A stretch of DNA of 9,215 bases from Emticicia sp031378715. GTDB lineage: Bacteria; Bacteroidota; Bacteroidia; Cytophagales; Spirosomataceae. Below are positions 6,363-9,215 of this stretch, piece by piece. The notes under the pieces were generated by a model that saw only the letters and a program-made list of their open reading frames with translations, made no database searches and had not been told where the DNA came from. Every line of letters begins with the position of its first letter. The first letter of the stretch is position 1. The stretch spans positions 1-9,215 of the forward strand of contig JANNEN010000052.1 of NCBI GenBank assembly GCA_031378715.1, in the 5' to 3' direction. A program made the position numbers and the translations under genes.

Positions 6363-6509
6363 GCAATAAATATGCGTTATTTTCAGACATTTTGCGTTTT
6401 GAGAAATTTGAAATATTTTATTGACAAACGAAGAGTAAATTTATCGTTGATAGTTTACAATTTGTAATGCCATAAACAATCGTTTGAAAGCTATCGACTA
6501 CATTCCTTA

Positions 6510-7475
6510 TCAAAGATACTTTTCGCCCACCAGATAATTAGTTACATAATCTTCAACGGCATCTTCGAGGCTGGTGAATGGTTTTTTGTAGCCAATTCGC
6601 CGCAATTTACTCATATTAGCCTGCGTATAATACTGGTATTTATCTCGAATATCAATCGGCGTATCAATAAAATCAATGTTGGGCGGTAGGTTCAATGCCG
6701 TGAAAGTAGCTTTGGCAAGGTCAAGAAAAGTACGAGCGATGCCCGTTCCGAGGTTGTAAATGCCCGAATTGCGGCGAGCGTGCATCAAGAAAATACAGAC
6801 GTCAATCAAATCTTTAACATAAATAAAATCTCGCATTTGTTCGCCATCATTGAAATCGGGGCGATGAGATTTGAATAATTTGATGTTACCGTTTTTGTTA
6901 ATCTGGTTAAATGAATGAAAAATCACCGATGCCATTCTGTTCTTGTGATATTCATTGGGGCCATAAACATTAAAAAACTTCAAGCCTGCCCAAAAAAAAG
7001 GAGCATTTTTTTGTTGCAGGGCCCATTTATCAAAATCATTCTTCGAGTCACCGTACGGGTTCAGTGGCTTCAGTTGAGGAATCACCGATTCGTTATCGTC
7101 GTAGCCCAACTCGCCTGCACCGTAGGTTGCGGCCGAAGAAGCATAAACCAAAGGAATCTGAAACTCATGGCATTTTTTCCAAAGCTGTTTGGTATAATTA
7201 AGGTTTAGGCGATCAAAAATTTCGGTATCAAATTCAGTCGTATCAGTTCTGGCTCCAATGTGAAAGCAAAATTCGACTTCGGCTTGATTGCGTTCTAACC
7301 ACTCAAAAAAAACATCTCGATGGACGAACTCTTGAATCTTTTTGTTGGCTAAATTCCTCATTTTTAATGGATTTGAGAAATCATCAACCGCAATAATAAA
7401 ATTAAAATTGTCTTGATTCAATCGCTGAATCAAGCAACTACCAATAAAGCCTGCGGCTCCCGTTACGATTATCAT
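6510..7475 (-). CDS. hldD: ADP-L-glycero-D-manno-heptose 6-epimerase
   Basis: HldD converts ADP-D-glycero-manno-heptose to the L,D form, the last step in making the heptose donor for the lipopolysaccharide inner core. The 321-residue product is a short-chain dehydrogenase-type sugar-nucleotide epimerase. A Rossmann GxxGxxG motif (TGAAGFIGS, 5-13) with acidic Asp31/Asp32 binds the nucleotide cofactor. Ser113/Ser114 and YGDSK (Tyr141, Lys145) form the catalytic set. GPNEYHKNRMASV carries Lys178, matching the second key lysine of E. coli HldD, and RDFIYVKD (215-222) is a family signature. The length is close to the usual 310-330. The start is the ATG at 7473-7475, directly before the Rossmann strand. 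Related epimerases (GalE, RmlB) are less likely because of the HKNRMASV motif. The stop is TGA. Confidence 0.93.
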   Translation of the reverse strand: MIIVTGAAGFIGSCLIQRLNQDNFNFIIAVDDFSNPLKMRNLANKKIQEFVHRDVFFEWLERNQAEVEFCFHIGARTDTTEFDTEIFDRLNLNYTKQLWKKCHEFQIPLVYASSAATYGAGELGYDDNESVIPQLKPLNPYGDSKNDFDKWALQQKNAPFFWAGLKFFNVYGPNEYHKNRMASVIFHSFNQINKNGNIKLFKSHRPDFNDGEQMRDFIYVKDLIDVCIFLMHARRNSGIYNLGTGIARTFLDLAKATFTALNLPPNIDFIDTPIDIRDKYQYYTQANMSKLRRIGYKKPFTSLEDAVEDYVTNYLVGEKYL

Positions 7476-7503
7476 AGTGTTTTCTATCTAAAAAAATAGT
7501 CTG

Positions 7504-7511
7504 CAAAATTA
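7504..7511 (-). promoter_or_regulatory. Candidate -7 element of the hldD promoter
   Basis: The minus strand reads TAATTTTG, a full match to TAnnTTTG, 28 bases upstream of the hldD ATG, giving a leader of roughly 20 bases. No clear upstream TTG/TTTG partner is seen. With the rightward promoter at 7584-7616 it makes this a divergent promoter region. Confidence 0.4.
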
Positions 7512-7583
7512 AGACATTGCTTCGTAAAAATCCATAGACTAAACTTTGATTTAATTGTATTTTTTTGAGAAAATGCCTTTTAC

Positions 7584-7616
7584 TTGGTGACTTAAAGTAT
7601 TTTCTTGATAAATTTG
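7584..7616 (+). promoter_or_regulatory. Candidate promoter for the queD-like gene
   Basis: TTG (7584-7586) and TAAATTTG (7609-7616, matching TAnnTTTG) are separated by 22 bases, within the range seen for Bacteroidota sigma-factor sites. Transcription would start near 7623, about 14 bases before the ATG at 7637. This supports the ATG as the start and argues against a longer frame opening with TTG at 7565. Confidence 0.5.
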
Positions 7617-7636
7617 TTCAAAATTTACTAAAACAA

Positions 7637-8050
7637 ATGATTTACATTACTCGAAAAGAGAGTTTTAATGCTGCTCACCAACTCTATAATTCCAAATGGT
7701 CGAAAGAAAAAAATAGCGAGGTTTTTGGACTTTGTTCAAATATTCATGGGCATAATTGGGAGCTTTATGTGACCGTGAAAGGTGAAATTAACGAAGAAAT
7801 AGGTTATGTGATGGATTTGAAAGACCTCAGTAGAATCATGAAACAAGAAATTGTTGATAAAGTTGATCATACTTTCTTGAATACCGACGTGGATTTCTTG
7901 CGAGGAAAACTCCCAACAACGGAAGTCTTTGCGGTCGAAATTTGGAAAATCCTGCAACCAATTATACCAAACTATTGCAACGGAACGCTCCATGTAATAA
8001 AATTAGTAGAAACAGCCAAGCATTTCGTAGAATATTATGGGGAAATTTAA
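7637..8050 (+). CDS. queD: 6-carboxytetrahydropterin synthase family protein (QueD/PTPS)
   Basis: QueD converts 7,8-dihydroneopterin triphosphate to 6-carboxy-tetrahydropterin, the second step of 7-deazaguanine (queuosine precursor) synthesis in the cytoplasm. The 137-residue product has the zinc ligands His14 (FNAAH), His37 and His39 in a CxxxHGH motif with catalytic Cys33, the Asp77-His78 pair (VDHTFLN), the PTTEV segment (93-97) and Glu125 (VKLVET region) for pterin binding. CxxxHGH fits the QueD type rather than the PTPS-III folate type. The ATG at 7637 gives the family N-terminus (MIYITRKESFNAAH); an in-frame TTG at 7565 would add 24 residues that overlap the likely promoter. No queC, queE or queF is adjacent, so the pathway assignment rests on family alone; a pterin-synthesis role is the alternative. 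Confidence 0.88.
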   Translation: MIYITRKESFNAAHQLYNSKWSKEKNSEVFGLCSNIHGHNWELYVTVKGEINEEIGYVMDLKDLSRIMKQEIVDKVDHTFLNTDVDFLRGKLPTTEVFAVEIWKILQPIIPNYCNGTLHVIKLVETAKHFVEYYGEI

Positions 8051-8080
8051 TTCTGAATGTCTTAATGATTGAATCTGTTT

Positions 8081-8124
8081 CACTCATTCACTCATTCATT
8101 CACTCATTTACTCATTCACTCATT
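8081..8124 (+). repeat. Tandem CACTCATT octamer array before lpxB
   Basis: Four exact CACTCATT octamers (8081-8088, 8089-8096, 8101-8108, 8117-8124), one variant TACTCATT (8109-8116) and one half unit CATT (8097-8100) run without other spacers. The array ends six bases before the lpxB ATG, where a ribosome-binding region would normally be. Such arrays change copy number by slipped-strand mispairing. No promoter element is visible between queD and the array, so lpxB may be co-transcribed with queD. Confidence 0.9.
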
Positions 8125-8130
8125 AGATTT

Positions 8131-9215
8131 ATGAAATACTTTATCATTGCGGGTGAACGTTCGGGTGATTTGCATGGTTCAAATCTTGTAAAAGCTATTC
8201 AAAAGTCTGATAATCAAGCCATCATTAATGCTTGGGGAGGCGATTATATGCAAGCTGCTGGTGCTAAAATTATGAAACACTACCGAGACTTGGCGTTCAT
8301 GGGTTTTTGGGAAGTCATAAAAAATCTGCCTAAGATTCTGGGTTTTATCAGTGAATGCAAGCAAGAAATAACTCATTTCAAGCCCGATGCAATCATTTTG
8401 ATTGATTATGCGGGCTTCAATATGCGGATTGCAAAGTGGGCAGCACAACAAGATTATAAAGTATTTTATTACATCTCGCCCAAGGTTTGGGCCTGGAATC
8501 AGAACCGTGCGTGGCAACTGAAGAAAAACGTCAATCATCTTTTTGTTATATTTCCATTTGAAGTAGATTTTTTTAAAAAATACGATTTTGAGGTCGAATT
8601 TGTTGGAAATCCGCTCTTTGATGCCATTGCGGACTTTGAGCCTAATTCCGATTTTTTGCCCGAAAATAATTTATCAGAAAAGAAGATAATCGCCCTTTTG
8701 CCAGGGAGTCGTAAGCAAGAGGTACAGAAGATGTTGGGTTTGATGCTCAAAACCAAAGCAAACTTTCCTGAATATCAGTACGTTATTGCGGGCGTGAGTA
8801 ATTTGCCGATTGCGTTTTATGAGCAGTTTTTAGGAGAAAATATTTCGCTCGTCATTGACCAAACCTATGATTTGCTTCTCAACAGTACGGGGGCAATGGT
8901 TACGTCGGGAACAGCCACACTCGAAACCGCACTTTTTGGTATTCCGCAGGTGGTTTGCTACAAAACAAGCTGGATTTCGTATAAAATTGCTAAAAATCTA
9001 ATAAAAGTGCCGTTTATTTCGTTAGTAAACTTAGTTGCCCAGCGAGAAGTTGTCAAAGAATTGATTCAAGATGGACTGACAAACACTAATTTATCGAAAG
9101 AATTAAAACTTACTATTGAAGATTCGGAAAATAGAAAACGAATTTTGAATGATTATCAAATAATCAAAACCAGCCTCGGCTCGGTGGGGGCTTCGGAGAA
9201 AACAGGCCGCAGAGT
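8131..9215 (+). CDS. lpxB: Lipid-A-disaccharide synthase (C-terminus cut by window edge)
   Basis: LpxB (GT19 family) joins UDP-2,3-diacylglucosamine to lipid X to form the lipid A disaccharide at the inner face of the inner membrane. The frame stays open for 361 codons from the ATG to the window end with no stop; the family is usually about 365-385 residues, so only a short tail is missing. Signatures: AGERSGDLHG (7-16), MGFWEVIKNLP (57-67), IDYAGFN (91-97), YYISPKVWAWNQNR (113-126), VGNPLFD (158-164), LLPGSRKQEV (189-198), VTSGTATLETALFGIPQVV (257-275) and FISLVNLVAQREVVKELIQ (295-313). No frameshift is seen. The start is the only ATG fitting the family N-terminus (MKYFIIAGERSGD). It lies 80 bases after the queD-like stop, across the octamer array. 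Confidence 0.96.
   Translation, partial: MKYFIIAGERSGDLHGSNLVKAIQKSDNQAIINAWGGDYMQAAGAKIMKHYRDLAFMGFWEVIKNLPKILGFISECKQEITHFKPDAIILIDYAGFNMRIAKWAAQQDYKVFYYISPKVWAWNQNRAWQLKKNVNHLFVIFPFEVDFFKKYDFEVEFVGNPLFDAIADFEPNSDFLPENNLSEKKIIALLPGSRKQEVQKMLGLMLKTKANFPEYQYVIAGVSNLPIAFYEQFLGENISLVIDQTYDLLLNSTGAMVTSGTATLETALFGIPQVVCYKTSWISYKIAKNLIKVPFISLVNLVAQREVVKELIQDGLTNTNLSKELKLTIEDSENRKRILNDYQIIKTSLGSVGASEKTGRR

Larger units (their letters stand above)
6246..6509. other. 264-bp intergenic region between hldD and lepA
   Basis: This region contains no credible gene. It holds several short symmetric elements: an inverted repeat TTTGAGTT/AACTCAAA (6274-6281 and 6299-6306, 17-base loop), the 15-bp palindrome CAAGTTTAAAACTTG (6321-6335) and the 13-bp palindrome TTACAATTTGTAA (6455-6467). 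A candidate lepA -7 box lies at 6355-6362. No hairpin with a T run is seen after the hldD stop, so how hldD transcription ends is unclear. Confidence 0.5.

Noticed and set aside
6511..6518. Minus-strand TATCTTTG matching the -7 consensus at the hldD end
   Set aside because: It lies in the last codons of hldD, more than 260 bases from lepA. A chance match is more likely in AT-rich DNA.
6915..7208. Plus-strand 97-codon frame
   Set aside because: It is antisense to the catalytic part of hldD, where conserved epimerase motifs are on the other strand.
7565..7636. TTG-initiated 24-residue extension of the QueD-like protein
   Set aside because: The family N-terminus begins at the ATG at 7637, and a consensus promoter falls inside the extension.
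7736..7993. Minus-strand 85-codon frame
   Set aside because: It is antisense to the zinc and catalytic motifs of the QueD-like gene.
8081..8124. Possible CRISPR-like array
   Set aside because: The units are 8 bases long, contiguous and without unique spacers, so it is a simple tandem repeat.
8179..8756. Two minus-strand open frames of 119 and 73 codons
   Set aside because: They lie wholly antisense to lpxB, whose conserved motifs run through the entire stretch. Neither resembles a protein family.

Overview
This 9.2-kb window is AT-rich chromosomal DNA that looks like a member of the Bacteroidota, probably a Cytophagales-type genome. The reasons are the protein flavour of HslV, LepA, LpxB and the QueD homologue, weak or absent Shine-Dalgarno sequences, and several upstream octamers matching the Bacteroidota -7 promoter element TAnnTTTG. 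The genus is not determinable from the sequence alone. Most of the window is conserved housekeeping sequence; the accessory part is a tandem pair of nuclease-like genes and a few intergenic repeats.

Layout. Positions 3-68 hold the last 21 codons of an unidentified + strand gene, followed by a strong hairpin terminator (71-108) and a degenerate 31-bp tandem repeat (112-173). From there to 7475 every gene is on the minus strand. In order of increasing coordinate they are hslV (181-714), a small exported or membrane protein whose stop codon abuts the hslV start (715-1200), two paralogous 199-residue PD-(D/E)XK-like proteins (1313-1912 and 1987-2586), pdhC, the E2 subunit of pyruvate dehydrogenase (2630-4267), lepA (4455-6245) and hldD (6510-7475). 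Transcription runs in the reverse of that order. lepA ends at a clear intrinsic terminator (4404-4439), so pdhC probably starts its own transcript. No terminator is evident between pdhC, the two nuclease-like genes, the small membrane protein and hslV, so read-through along that run is possible.

At about 7500-7630 transcription diverges. hldD goes left, and a QueD/PTPS-family gene (7637-8050) followed by lpxB (8131 to the window edge, C-terminus cut off) goes right. hldD (heptose precursor for the lipopolysaccharide core) and lpxB (lipid A disaccharide) both serve the outer membrane, but they lie on opposite strands and probably in different transcripts. A tandem array of the octamer CACTCATT lies directly before the lpxB start codon.

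The most interesting material is the tandem PD-(D/E)XK pair (about 71% identical, with a divergent N-terminal part and a near-identical C-terminal part), the octamer repeat at the lpxB start, and the palindromic repeat after hslV. I found no CRISPR array, insertion sequence, tRNA or rRNA, and nothing that amounts to a complete new multi-gene system.
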